A stretch of DNA of 64,000 nucleotides from an uncultured Prevotellaceae bacterium (GCA_902774815.1 CACYJV010000008.1:1-64000), one strand, 5' to 3'. Numbered from the stretch's first letter, positions 32,227 through 41,207 are shown. Numbers and translations are program-made. Notes: generated from the sequence alone by a model not told the origin.

Positions 32227-32265
32227 ACCCACCCCCTTCCCCTCCCCAGGGGAGGGGGGATTGAA
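32227..32265. repeat. GC-rich palindromic element end after fba
   Basis: ACCCCCTTCCCCTCCCC / GGGGAGGGGGG followed by ATTGAATAG. The last bases match the inner flank of the full element at 48957-49073 (CTTGAATAG), so this copy keeps one terminal repeat plus some interior. Confidence 0.65.
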
Positions 32266-32317
32266 TAGCCTTGACTGTTTAATCTTCTCGATGAAGAGTG
32301 GGAATTCAGGGAAACGA

Positions 32318-32358
32318 AAAACCCCTGCGCTCGGAATGAGTGCAGGGGATTTTTTTTG
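32318..32358. terminator. Bidirectional terminator between fba and the beta-barrel gene
   Basis: CCCCTGC/GCAGGGG stem with A-run on the left and T-run on the right, placed between convergent genes. Confidence 0.8.
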
Positions 32359-32378
32359 TTCGCCCGATGTTGGGACTA

Positions 32379-32418
32379 GCTCCCCCTCCTTGAGGAGGGG
32401 GCTGGGGGGAGGCTCCCT
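32379..32418. repeat. GC-rich palindromic element end before the beta-barrel gene
   Basis: AGCTCCCCCTCCTTGAGGAG followed by GGGGCTGGGGGGAGGCTCCC, same family, ending 3 bp before the stop of the 32421-33026 gene. Confidence 0.6.
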
Positions 32419-32420
32419 TC

Positions 32421-33026
32421 TTAGAAGTTCACACCGAAGTTCATGAAGAAGTTGTTGGCACGTACGGTAGCATCGTCGAGTTTAGTGATGTTGGTGATGC
32501 CAAACTGATAGCCCAACTCGAGGTAAATATTGTCATACTCAGCACCTACACCCAGTTTGAAGCCCATGTTGGGACGGCGCATCTTAAGCAGGTCGCTAGA
32601 GAACTCGCCAGCTCCACCCTTGATAGACGTCTTTGACTTGATGGCATAGCCGAATGTGGGACCGAGGAACGGCAGCACAGCGATATTGTCAGAAGCCTTG
32701 AAGCCATACTTTACGAGGATGGGGATCTCGAGGTTGTTGTAGCTCACGGTGACATTGTCTTCCTTACCACCCTTTTCCGAGTAGTACAGACCACTCTCCA
32801 GGAATACGGGAGCCGAGTTCGACACGCGCAGGCCGATGACGCCGGCGAGGTTCATACCCACCTTCGATCCCATGTCGGCGTCGCCACCGAGTGTAGCCAC
32901 GTTCAAACCGATGCGAACACCGTAATAAAGATTCTCTTCATCCAGCGTGAAGCCACCGCTGCTGTACTGTGCAAATGAGGGAGCAGAGAGCACCACCATT
33001 GCAATCATTGCGAAAAATTTCTTCAT
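32421..33026 (-). CDS. Outer-membrane beta-barrel protein (PorT-like)
   Basis: 201 residues: a signal peptide (cleavage after SFAQ), then alternating amphipathic strands with the pattern GVRIGLNVATLGG ... GLYYSEKG ... IPILVKYGF ... LGPTFGYAI ... FKLGVGAEYDNIYLELGYQFG, ending in Phe (FMNFGVNF), the usual terminal aromatic of outer-membrane barrels. The size suggests eight strands. Function unknown; family members are often called porin-family or OmpW/PorT-like. Confidence 0.8.
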   Translation of the reverse strand: MKKFFAMIAMVVLSAPSFAQYSSGGFTLDEENLYYGVRIGLNVATLGGDADMGSKVGMNLAGVIGLRVSNSAPVFLESGLYYSEKGGKEDNVTVSYNNLEIPILVKYGFKASDNIAVLPFLGPTFGYAIKSKTSIKGGAGEFSSDLLKMRRPNMGFKLGVGAEYDNIYLELGYQFGITNITKLDDATVRANNFFMNFGVNF

Positions 33027-33151
33027 AGTTGTTTTGTTTTTGTTGTTAAAGAATGAATTCTAAGGTGCAAAGTAACACTTTTTTTCTCACATTTCAAAGT
33101 TTTTCTTAAGAAAAATTGATGAAAAGGGAAAAAAGGAGGAGTCGTCAGGCC

Positions 33152-36100
33152 TTACAGGTTATAGCCTGACAACTCTATGTGGGCATCACCGCCACGGGCA
33201 TCGCGTTCCTGCCACTCAACGCTGACCTGACGTTCTTCGCCAGGCATCAGGTGGAAGTAGTTGTCGCTATAGATGACCGGCAATACCTGCTCGTTATCGT
33301 CGCCTTTTAGGTTGAGTCGCAACATCAGTGCTGGCACATCGGAGTGGTTTTTGACCGTTATAATCCTCTTCTGCCAACCATTTGTCTGGCTGGGTTGAAG
33401 TTCCGACATGGTGATCTCTGCATGTGGCAAAGCCTTCAGTGCCTGATAGTTGCCCGTATCGGATGCGCAGACGTAGGTGTTCTCGGAAAGTATCTCGCCA
33501 GCGGTGTCGGTTAGGCGAAGTCTCAGGAAGCCTACCTTCGAGAGAGCAAGCAGATTGCCAATGGTGGGCAGCTGCATGGAAGCACACGTTTGGTCGGCAC
33601 GCACTTCAGCGGTGCCGTATTGCGTCGTTATTTGATTGCCTTGGCAGTCGTAAAGCGTTGCTTGGGTGGTCAGTTGTGGGTAGTTTGCAGCCGTCCTGTT
33701 GACTATTTCTACGCTATCGGTGAGTGCATTCCATTGCACGTGCAGCGGTTCGCAGGCCTTCTTCACGCCGAAGTAGGCTGCCGTCGGTTCCAGATAGTAG
33801 TCGTAAGTCTGCCAGACCATCGACGGCCATGTGGGGTGACTCATCCAGATAAGCAGGCCTTGGCGGTCGACATTGCAGCTTTCGTACATAGCGCGGTAGC
33901 CGTCGTAGTTCAGCCATTGAGCCAGTGTGGTAAACTCGCGTGCATCCTTTGGCTTGCCAAAAGCACGGGTGATGAGTTCGTTGAACGATGCTCCGCGCTG
34001 AGCACCCTGCATCGTGAAGTCGTGCTGTCCCCAGTAAACGTTCTGCGGCCAAAGGTGTTCCGGTCGGAGTGTACGCGAAAGTCCTTCGTAAGTCATGATG
34101 TTAGGCATGCCGCGCTCAGTGTGCAGTTGTCCAGTTTGCCGCTGGAAGTACTCTTTCGTGGGCAATGCCCAATATGGGCCATGTCCGCTGACGCCCTCAT
34201 CGGCAGAGGATGAGATGTACAACATTCCGCCACCGCCTTCCTGGGGTGAGGGATTCCGTTCAAAATCGGTGGTGGTGAGTTCGAATACCAATTTGCGCAA
34301 GGCATTGTCGAGGGCCTTTGGCGGGTAGCCCTCGTTGCGTCCGCAATAGAGCATGATGCTTGGATGCTGGCGAGTGCGTCGCACCATGTCGCGAGCATTG
34401 TCAATAAAGAGGTCATTGTCGTAGGGATCAGGTCCGTCGGCGGGGTTTGCCAGCCAGAAGTCCTGCCACACCATGATGCCATAGCGGTCGCATGCCTCGT
34501 AGAACTCGCGGTCGCCAATCTGTCCTACCCAGTTGCGGATGCAGTTCTGGTTCATATCGCGATGGTAACGAATAGCTGCATCGTACTCACGTCCGCGATA
34601 GCAGAGGTTATTCTCAGAGAATCCCCAGTTGCCACCCATAGGTACGAAGCGTTGATGGTTGACGAATACTTGCAGGCGCGTTGGCACTTCGTCGTAGAAA
34701 ATCTCGCGGAGGCCGGCTTTATAGTTTAGAGCTGATGGTTTAGAGTTGACAGTTGGAGGCTCAAGGCTGTAGCCACAATCATACAAATACGGTTCGCCAT
34801 AGCCGTTGGGCCACCAAAGGTGCATTCGCTGACGCTTGAGTTGGGGGAATATCTCAGGCGTAAAGATGACCTGTCGCTCCTCGCCGCCGTCCAATATGAT
34901 GTCGGTGGCATACTGGATATTGCCTATCCACCCATAGACAGTGAACTGCTGAGGCTGGGCGTTGTGGTTAGTGACCACCACTGCCGGATACATCGTGGCC
35001 AACGTGTCGCCTTGCTCAAAGTCAACCACTGTGTTCACGATAGGATCACTCAGTACGATGCCTGTCGGTGATGCCGTCAGGTAGACGTCGTCCCAGATTC
35101 CCACCTCGCGTCCACGTATTGTGGTGATCCAGTCCCATCCCGCCGTGGCATGGAACGTCGGGTTATCGGCACCGAGCAGTCCTCCGTTGTAGTCAGTCGA
35201 CGTCTCGTTCTTCACCTTCACGGCTCCCGGGTGGTCGTTTTTATGCACCAGTACCACCAACACATTGTCGCCGTCGCGCAAAAGCGACGTGATGTCGGTC
35301 TGACCGCGCATGAAGGCACCTTCAATGCGGTCGGCTCGTTGGCCGTTCAGGTAGACATCCGCCTTCCAGTTGATACCGTCGAAGTTCAGGAACACGTGCT
35401 TTCCGCGCATCTCCTCAGGCACTTGGAACACGCGTCGATACCAGAAGTCACGGTTGAAGAACGCTTCAGACACCTGAGTGATGTTGTCGTCGTAATTTGG
35501 ATTAGGTATGGCTCCCACGTTGACATACGACATCAAGGCAGTGGCAGGAACCGTGGCAGCCGTCCACCACGAGGCGTCGTAGTCGGGCGATGATATCTCG
35601 CTAAGCCAATCATCCTGCGAGGATGCAGGCAGCAAACGCCAGTCGCCACCGTCGAGCAGGTAGCGTCCGTCTTGCCATCCGCCTTCTGCAGAAGGCAGGG
35701 CTACGAGCCCGCCGCTGCCCATCACTTCGATTTCCGACATGGCAAAGGGCCGCCCGTCGGCACTTTCCTTCATGCTGACGCGCAGATATCGGCCTCGCAA
35801 CGGATTGCTTTCCATGTTGACAACTGTCAGATGCTCGCTCGACTTCTCGGCTTTAGGACAGTCGAACCACAGCCGGCCGTTCTCGCTTATCTCCACGTTG
35901 TAGCGTTTCGGCACCGTCACCCAGTAGAGTGCTACGCGTTGAAGGATGGAACTCGTGCCAAGATCGACGGTTACCCACTCATCCTCATTACCAGCGCTCA
36001 TCCATACGCCAGGATACTTCTGCGAGGGCAGCAGGTTCTCCAGCCTTTTGCTTCCGTTGGTGATAGGTATCTCGAGGAATGTCCAATAGGCTGCACCCGC

Positions 36101-36808
36101 CATCTTCAGTTCAAGGCGCAGGTGACTGAACGTCATAACATTCTTAAACGGCATCTTCAGGTCCAGTTGTCGTGCGGGCAGCAAGTCGTCGTTGCCGTCG
36201 TTCTTGTTCGGGTCGCTATGGACCGGGTTCCATGCCTTGCGCCCAGGCAGGGTGTCACCCTTCACGACGTACTGCTCTTGCCATCGTTTTCCATCGTCAG
36301 AGGTCAGCAGGCGAATGCTGTAGCCCTTCGTTGCCTCGTCGGGGCGATAGGCCACCGAGCCGATAACCCTAACTCCGTCGGCTTCAAGCGTAAGTCCGTT
36401 CCAAGAATATTGCAGCCATGTGTCGCTACCCATGACATGCGTGCGTGTCCAGTCATTGCCGTCGATGGCGCTTTCGCGCTCGCGTGGCGACAACTCGCCC
36501 AGTGGCGTGGTCGCACTGAGGTAGACCATGCGTCGTTCCACGCCGTCCATGTCAACGAATCCATCGGTCAGCATTTGCCCAGTCATATTGCAGTCGAACG
36601 AAGACGACTGCATGACCGTTCGTCCACGTGCGATATTGTCGCGGAAAGCGGCTGTGTCGGTCACCAAAAGTGGGGCGTAGTTCTCCTCTGGAGCACCAGG
36701 ATAGATGCCGATGCCACGTGTTTGTTGCTGTGCAAAGGTGTGGGTTGTCATCGCAAAAGCAATGGCTGCGATGGCGAAAAGCTGAGCAAAAAAGAGTCGT
36801 TTAGTCAT
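33152..36808 (-). CDS. Large secreted GH2-family glycoside hydrolase with discoidin-like domains
   Basis: 1218 residues with a signal peptide (cleavage near TFAQQ). The N-terminal third contains two F5/8 type C (discoidin)-like segments (VIGSVAYRPDEATKGYSIRL; VDLGTSSILQRVALYW). The GH2 core follows: sugar-binding domain (FLNFDGINWKADVYLNGQRA), Ig-like domain, then the TIM barrel with the acid/base in YCGRNEGYPP and a likely nucleophile in NIMTYEGLSR. Overall it resembles exo-beta-mannosidase/glucosaminidase-type GH2 rather than LacZ; substrate not determined. An in-frame GC-rich repeat (34225-34258) encodes NPSPQEGGGG and a 7-bp repeat (34725-34759) encodes PPTVNSKPSALN, both in loop-like stretches. 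Confidence 0.85.
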   Translation of the reverse strand: MTKRLFFAQLFAIAAIAFAMTTHTFAQQQTRGIGIYPGAPEENYAPLLVTDTAAFRDNIARGRTVMQSSSFDCNMTGQMLTDGFVDMDGVERRMVYLSATTPLGELSPRERESAIDGNDWTRTHVMGSDTWLQYSWNGLTLEADGVRVIGSVAYRPDEATKGYSIRLLTSDDGKRWQEQYVVKGDTLPGRKAWNPVHSDPNKNDGNDDLLPARQLDLKMPFKNVMTFSHLRLELKMAGAAYWTFLEIPITNGSKRLENLLPSQKYPGVWMSAGNEDEWVTVDLGTSSILQRVALYWVTVPKRYNVEISENGRLWFDCPKAEKSSEHLTVVNMESNPLRGRYLRVSMKESADGRPFAMSEIEVMGSGGLVALPSAEGGWQDGRYLLDGGDWRLLPASSQDDWLSEISSPDYDASWWTAATVPATALMSYVNVGAIPNPNYDDNITQVSEAFFNRDFWYRRVFQVPEEMRGKHVFLNFDGINWKADVYLNGQRADRIEGAFMRGQTDITSLLRDGDNVLVVLVHKNDHPGAVKVKNETSTDYNGGLLGADNPTFHATAGWDWITTIRGREVGIWDDVYLTASPTGIVLSDPIVNTVVDFEQGDTLATMYPAVVVTNHNAQPQQFTVYGWIGNIQYATDIILDGGEERQVIFTPEIFPQLKRQRMHLWWPNGYGEPYLYDCGYSLEPPTVNSKPSALNYKAGLREIFYDEVPTRLQVFVNHQRFVPMGGNWGFSENNLCYRGREYDAAIRYHRDMNQNCIRNWVGQIGDREFYEACDRYGIMVWQDFWLANPADGPDPYDNDLFIDNARDMVRRTRQHPSIMLYCGRNEGYPPKALDNALRKLVFELTTTDFERNPSPQEGGGGMLYISSSADEGVSGHGPYWALPTKEYFQRQTGQLHTERGMPNIMTYEGLSRTLRPEHLWPQNVYWGQHDFTMQGAQRGASFNELITRAFGKPKDAREFTTLAQWLNYDGYRAMYESCNVDRQGLLIWMSHPTWPSMVWQTYDYYLEPTAAYFGVKKACEPLHVQWNALTDSVEIVNRTAANYPQLTTQATLYDCQGNQITTQYGTAEVRADQTCASMQLPTIGNLLALSKVGFLRLRLTDTAGEILSENTYVCASDTGNYQALKALPHAEITMSELQPSQTNGWQKRIITVKNHSDVPALMLRLNLKGDDNEQVLPVIYSDNYFHLMPGEERQVSVEWQERDARGGDAHIELSGYNL
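34225..34258. repeat. GC-rich repeat remnant inside the GH2 gene
   Basis: Encodes NPSPQEGGGG in frame; shares the CCTTCCTGGGGTGAGGG core style of the dispersed GC-rich family. Confidence 0.4.
34725..34759 (-). repeat. 7-bp repeat run inside the GH2 gene
   Basis: Units TTTAGAG, CTGATGG, TTTAGAG, TTGACAG, TTGGAGG, in frame. Same type as 4919-4988. Confidence 0.55.
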
Positions 36809-36842
36809 AAGATGAATGCGTCAAAACATGAAATAGATAGGG

Positions 36843-36873
36843 CAAAATTAAGAAAAATATTTGAAATTGCAAA
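36843..36873 (-). promoter_or_regulatory. GH2 gene promoter
   Basis: Minus strand: TTTG (36870-36873), 19-bp spacer, TAATTTTG (36843-36850). Confidence 0.7.
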
Positions 36874-36913
36874 AAAATCGCCCCATAAGACGTCAGATAT
36901 ATGAATTATTTTG

Positions 36914-36921
36914 TATTTTTG
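36914..36921 (+). promoter_or_regulatory. nnr -7 element, implying a near-leaderless mRNA
   Basis: TATTTTTG ends 6 bp before ATG 36928, so transcription would begin within a few bases of the start codon. No clear -33 TTTG is seen. Confidence 0.45.
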
Positions 36922-36927
36922 CAGTGC

Positions 36928-38445
36928 ATGAAGATATTTACTGGAGCTCAGATAAAAGAGCTGGATACTTATACCATCGAGCACGAACCCATCCGGTCTA
37001 TTGACCTGATGGAGCGTGCTTCCAAAATCGTCACTCGCGTCATTACCGAGCGATGGGACTCGCGAACGCCCGTTGTCGTGTTCGCAGGTCCCGGCAATAA
37101 TGGCGGCGATGCCCTTGCCGTGGCACGCATGTTGGGCGAACAAGGCTACTCAGTGTCTGTGTATTTGTTCAATATCCACAACAAATTGTCGGACGAATGT
37201 ACCATCAACAAGAAGCGACTGGGCGACGGACGGCGCGTGAAGGACTTCATTGAGGTGACACTCGACTTCGATCCGCCCCGCCTTGATGCTCAGACACTGG
37301 TCGTCGACGGCCTCTTTGGCTCTGGTCTGAACAAGCCTCTCTCGGGCGGTTTCGCCTCTTTGGTGAAGTACATCAACCAGTCTCCCTGTCAAGTAGTGAG
37401 CATTGACCTGCCCTCAGGACTCATGACAGAGGACAATACCTACAACATTCCAGCCAATATCATTAAGGCAAACCTCACGCTGACCTTTGGTCAGAAGAAG
37501 CTCTCCATGCTGCTTGCCGACAACCAACACTACCTTGGCGAGGTGCGTGTGCTCGACATCATGCTCTCGCAGGAGTACATTGCACGTAGCGATGCACAGT
37601 ATGTGGTGGTCGAAGAGCAAGACATCCGCCGCAGGTTGCGCCCACGTGGCGAGTTCTCGCATAAGGGTCAGATGGGGCATGCGCTCATCATAGCCGGTAG
37701 TTACGGCATGACGGGTGCCGCCATCCTGGCTACCAAGGCCTGCCTTCGGTCAGGTGTGGGCAAGGTAACGGTGCGTACGCCGAAGCGAAACTACTCCATC
37801 ATGCAGATTTCCGTGCCCGAAGCCGTGCTGCAGATGGACCATGAGGAGAGCTATTTCTCCGAACCTGTCGACACGCAAGCCTTCGATGCCTTGGGCATAG
37901 GACCTGGTATCGGCACGCAGGAGCATACTGCCATTGCGCTCATAGCACAGATTCGCCGTGCCCATTGTCCCATCTTGATCGATGCCGATGCCCTGAACAT
38001 CATGGCCAACCACCGTGCCTGGATGCAGCAACTGCCGCAAGGCATCATCATGACGCCACATCCAGCCGAGTTCGACCGCCTCTCGGGCAGCGTCAGCAAT
38101 GGCTGTTACGACCGCCTTTCGAAGGCTCGCGACATGGCAGAGCGCCTCGGTGCATACGTCATCTTGAAAGGTCACTACACGGCAATCTGCCTTCCCGACG
38201 GCCACGTCATCATCAATCCCACCGGTAACGCAGGCATGGCCACTGCCGGATGCGGCGATGTACTGGCTGGAATCATCACCGGTTTGCTGGCACGAGGCTA
38301 CAATCAGGCCGACGCATGCATGTTGGGCGTCTACCTGCATGGGCTTGCCGGCGATCTGGCTGCCCGCGAATTAGGTCAGGAAAGCCTTGTTGCCGGCGAC
38401 CTGATCAAGTATTTGCCGAAGGCATTTATCAAGGTGACGGAGTGA
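36928..38445 (+). CDS. nnr: Bifunctional NAD(P)H-hydrate epimerase/dehydratase
   Basis: Repairs damaged NADH/NADPH hydrates. The N-terminal YjeF domain epimerises R and S hydrates (FAGPGNNGGDALAVARML). The C-terminal ribokinase-like domain dehydrates the S form with ADP (HKGQMGHALIIAGSYGMTGAA; GNAGMATAGCGDVLAGIITG, with the ADP-site loop). ATG 36928 (MKIFTGAQIKELD) is the natural family start; the frame extends 9 residues upstream through the promoter. The 505-residue length matches the fused bacterial enzyme. The DUF4831 gene follows 44 bp downstream. Confidence 0.93.
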   Translation: MKIFTGAQIKELDTYTIEHEPIRSIDLMERASKIVTRVITERWDSRTPVVVFAGPGNNGGDALAVARMLGEQGYSVSVYLFNIHNKLSDECTINKKRLGDGRRVKDFIEVTLDFDPPRLDAQTLVVDGLFGSGLNKPLSGGFASLVKYINQSPCQVVSIDLPSGLMTEDNTYNIPANIIKANLTLTFGQKKLSMLLADNQHYLGEVRVLDIMLSQEYIARSDAQYVVVEEQDIRRRLRPRGEFSHKGQMGHALIIAGSYGMTGAAILATKACLRSGVGKVTVRTPKRNYSIMQISVPEAVLQMDHEESYFSEPVDTQAFDALGIGPGIGTQEHTAIALIAQIRRAHCPILIDADALNIMANHRAWMQQLPQGIIMTPHPAEFDRLSGSVSNGCYDRLSKARDMAERLGAYVILKGHYTAICLPDGHVIINPTGNAGMATAGCGDVLAGIITGLLARGYNQADACMLGVYLHGLAGDLAARELGQESLVAGDLIKYLPKAFIKVTE

Positions 38446-38458
38446 TTTCCATAGTAAT

Positions 38459-38482
38459 AAAGTGACAAAGAAACAAAGATAC
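38459..38482 (+). repeat. 8-bp AAAGTGAC-type repeat in the nnr-DUF4831 gap
   Basis: AAAGTGAC, AAAGAAAC, AAAGATAC in tandem; non-coding member of the 8-bp family. Confidence 0.55.
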
Positions 38483-38489
38483 TGTTTTA

Positions 38490-39587
38490 ATGATGAAACT
38501 TCAGAATAATAAAACGATAGCATCCCTGTGCAGAAAGAGTAACCTTGTGGCAAAGATAGCTGCTTTGTTGCTCTGTTCTTTCGTTGCGTTGCCATCGTTG
38601 GCTCAGGTTGTCGAGGGCACCAGCTACTACCTTCCGAAGACAGCAATGCGTTTCACGTTGCTCGTAGAGAAGACCGTTTTCGCTCCTGGCGAGATGTGTG
38701 GCTATGCCCAACGCTATCTGAAGAAGAGCGTGGGACAGGAACCTGCCACCACCTACCGACTGCTTAGCACCACGATGAACACGTTTGCCGTGCCCGATAC
38801 GGCCAAGCGTCATACCCTCATCATGGACCGACGGCTGAGCATAAGCAATGTTGAGCGCACTGACGATGGCATTCTTCTGGCCATCAACGCACGGCCATCG
38901 TCGCTGCCAGAGCCTGCGCACTTCGTGGCAAAGCCTAAGGCTGCGCCCCTGAATGCACGCGACTACATGAACGAGGACATCCTTACGGCAGGCAGTACGG
39001 CCAAGATGGCGGCCCTCATCGCACAGGAAATCTACGACATTCGCGACTCGCGCAACCAGCTACAGCGTGGACAAGCCGAGTTCATGCCTACCGATGGACA
39101 GCAGCTACGCATCATGATGGAAGGTCTGGACAGGCAGGAACGTGCCCTCCGACAGATGTTCGAAGGCACGACAACCATCGATACGACCGAGGTGGTGGTG
39201 GAGTATGTGCCCACAAAGGTTGTCGATCGCGAACTGCTTTTCCGCTTCTCGCGCTACTTTGGTTTGGTCGATGCCGACGACCTCTCGGGCGAACCTTACT
39301 ACGTGAGCGTAGCTCTCGACCAGCCGTTTGCCGAAGAGGCTGCCGCCGATGCACAGAAAAAGCAGAAGGACGACATCGGTTTGTGGGTGAACACGCCTGC
39401 CCGCATCAAGGTAAAGCTCATCCGTGGCACGCAGCCCCTGTATTCCTACGACTTCAATGCCGGCCAGTTTGGCCGTACGGAGGTGCTCAGCGGTGCCCTG
39501 TTCGGACGCAAACAGACCTGCCGTATAGTGCTGAATCCGCTGACGGGAGGCATTGAAAGCATCAAGGAAGATAACCTTGAGCATTGA
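38490..39587 (+). CDS. DUF4831-family secreted protein
   Basis: 365 residues: a signal peptide (MMKLQNN ... LLLCSFVALPSLAQ) and then the family body starting GTSYYLPKTAMRFTLLVEKTVFAPGEMCGYAQRYL, as in Bacteroidales DUF4831 proteins. Function unknown. It is predicted periplasmic or outer-membrane associated, with no lipobox. The hydrophobic core of the signal peptide is written by an 8-bp repeat (38564-38603). It follows nnr on the same strand and may be cotranscribed. ATG 38493 is an alternative start. Confidence 0.8.
   Translation: MMKLQNNKTIASLCRKSNLVAKIAALLLCSFVALPSLAQVVEGTSYYLPKTAMRFTLLVEKTVFAPGEMCGYAQRYLKKSVGQEPATTYRLLSTTMNTFAVPDTAKRHTLIMDRRLSISNVERTDDGILLAINARPSSLPEPAHFVAKPKAAPLNARDYMNEDILTAGSTAKMAALIAQEIYDIRDSRNQLQRGQAEFMPTDGQQLRIMMEGLDRQERALRQMFEGTTTIDTTEVVVEYVPTKVVDRELLFRFSRYFGLVDADDLSGEPYYVSVALDQPFAEEAAADAQKKQKDDIGLWVNTPARIKVKLIRGTQPLYSYDFNAGQFGRTEVLSGALFGRKQTCRIVLNPLTGGIESIKEDNLEH
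38564..38603 (+). repeat. 8-bp repeat encoding the DUF4831 signal-peptide core
   Basis: Units TTTGTTGC, TCTGTTCT, TTCGTTGC, GTTGCCAT, CGTTGGCT, degenerate but in 8-bp phase, encoding LLLCSFVALPSL. Confidence 0.5.
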
Positions 39588-39656
39588 CCTTCGACAGGTT
39601 TCAGCCGCACTTCACTACGGTAAAACGATCACTTTACAATAATAAAATACGAAGAA

Positions 39657-39867
39657 AGCATTGCCTTCGACCCCGAATGGCAATACTTTCTTCCTTTTAT
39701 ACCATAGCTTTTGTACTTCTGAAGCAATGCTTTTGTATGTCTGAAGCAATGCTTTCTTCATTTTATAGCAATGCTTTTGTACCTCTAAAGCATAGCTTTT
39801 TATATGTACAAAGCAATGCTTTTGTATGTCTAAAGCATTGCTTTCGTGCAGCTAACCCTATGCTTCT
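39657..39867. repeat. Array of 10 palindromic units at 22-bp spacing (locus 2)
   Basis: Units of the AAGCAATGCTTT type start at 39657, 39679, 39701, 39723, 39745, 39767, 39789, 39812, 39834 and 39856 (the outer ones degenerate). All steps are 22 bp except one of 23. Spacers often contain TTGTATGTCT or TTGTACCTCT. The array fills the convergent gap between the DUF4831 gene and dacB, and its last unit reaches the dacB stop codon (39868-39870). No terminator of standard form is seen here, so the array may end both transcripts or bind a protein. Confidence 0.88.
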
Positions 39868-41157
39868 CTACTCCGAAGGCGTGCAGAGTGCCGCGCAAAC
39901 ACGGTCCTGGAAGGCCTTTCCATGGCGTGAACTGATCACGCCTTGGTTGATGATGGCAAAGCAAACGTCGTGCCCGTTCGGTGCAAAAAGATAGCCTGCC
40001 AGCGAGCTGATGCCTGTCAGGGTACCCGTTTTAGCCCGCACGTTGTACTGCGCCTTTGTGCCTTTCATGCGGCTTTGCAGCGTTCCGTCGGCACCAGCCG
40101 TGGGCAACGAGGGCCGCAGATAGCCCGCAATGTTGCTCTTTTGGTGTGCATAACGAAGGAAAGCCACCAGCAATTCGGGCGACACATAATTGTATAAGGA
40201 CAGCCCGGAGCCGTCAGCAACTGTGTAGTTAGCCGCATCGAAGCCCAGCCGACTGATGAGTCGCTTCACGGCAGCACGTGCATTCTTCGCCGTGGCAGGC
40301 CGCCCTGCTGCCGCCCCGATGTGGTAGAACACCGACTCGGCATAGAGATTGTCGCTTTGTTTCATCATTCGGTTGAGGATATGGTCCAGCGAATGGCTGC
40401 ACGAGGCGATGATTCCGCCCCCTCCGTCTTTGGGTGACGACGATGAAATGCTGTCGTTGGCGAAGGCAAACACCACCCCTACGTTGTTCAACTCACGTTC
40501 CAACCGCTCGACAAAGTTGTCCTTGCGTCCTACGAGTAGGGCCGACAGCACGGGATTATCATCGTCCCAGCACCAGCCTTCGCCCAAAAGGAGGTCGTCC
40601 TTCCAGCTCTTGTCGGCCACGATGCGTCCCCTGATGGTGTCGATACCTGCCATCCGGATGCGGTCGATGAACATTTTCAGGTCGCCATTGTCGAACGATG
40701 GGTCCATGCCACCTACGCACTGCAGGTCGCCCCACAGCGTGTGGCCTTCAATCTTGCCACGGTATCGCAACTCCGTCGTGAACTGATGGTTGCCCCCAAG
40801 GAGGTCGAGGGCGGTGACGGCCGTGAGCAATTTCATGGTCGAAGCAGGGCGCATGCGCTGCTGATGGTTATAGGCGAAAAGCGCTGAGTCGGCAGTGAGG
40901 TCCCAAACCATGAGCCCTACCTGTGTGGTCTTGAACAGTTCCGACTGCAGAAGCGTCTCCATACGGTACTTGACAGCCTCCTCCCAGGGCATCACTCGTG
41001 TGGTATCGATGGCCAGTGAATCGTCTATGAATCCGGCAACGAGCGTCGAATCGTCGGCAATCTCATTGCCCACGGTCACCCCTTCGTTGCCTACGGTCTG
41101 CGCCATGACGGCCCATGGCAGCAGGACATAACAGATGATAGTAATTATTCTACACAT
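39868..41157 (-). CDS. dacB: D-alanyl-D-alanine carboxypeptidase/endopeptidase (PBP4, S13)
   Basis: A periplasmic penicillin-binding protein trimming peptidoglycan cross-links. Signal peptide (cleavage after VMAQ); active-site SxxK as Ser106-Thr-Met-Lys109 (RPASTMKLLTAV); SxN-type motif in KQSDNLYAES; KTG box in VRAKTGTLTGISSLAGYL. At 429 residues it is slightly short for the family, and the first 35 residues after the signal carry a repeated VGNE(G/I) stretch. A GC-rich repeat remnant at 40414-40442 encodes SSSPKDGGGG in a loop. It diverges from nadB; a TAATTTTG -7 element (41169-41176) lies just upstream. Confidence 0.92.
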   Translation of the reverse strand: MCRIITIICYVLLPWAVMAQTVGNEGVTVGNEIADDSTLVAGFIDDSLAIDTTRVMPWEEAVKYRMETLLQSELFKTTQVGLMVWDLTADSALFAYNHQQRMRPASTMKLLTAVTALDLLGGNHQFTTELRYRGKIEGHTLWGDLQCVGGMDPSFDNGDLKMFIDRIRMAGIDTIRGRIVADKSWKDDLLLGEGWCWDDDNPVLSALLVGRKDNFVERLERELNNVGVVFAFANDSISSSSPKDGGGGIIASCSHSLDHILNRMMKQSDNLYAESVFYHIGAAAGRPATAKNARAAVKRLISRLGFDAANYTVADGSGLSLYNYVSPELLVAFLRYAHQKSNIAGYLRPSLPTAGADGTLQSRMKGTKAQYNVRAKTGTLTGISSLAGYLFAPNGHDVCFAIINQGVISSRHGKAFQDRVCAALCTPSE

Positions 41158-41168
41158 AATTTATTTGC

Positions 41169-41207
41169 AAAATTACTGCTTTTTCCGAAATAAATCACTA
41201 ACTTTGC
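41169..41207. promoter_or_regulatory. Divergent -7 elements for dacB and nadB
   Basis: TAATTTTG on the minus strand (41169-41176) faces dacB; TAACTTTG on the plus strand (41200-41207) faces nadB, with a start near 41213. Only 23 bp separate the two, so polymerases would interfere. The -33 boxes are weak. Confidence 0.5.

Noticed and set aside
39657..39867. CRISPR array
   Set aside because: The conserved part is a 12-13-bp palindrome with about 10-bp spacers; period 22 bp is far too short, and no cas genes are present.
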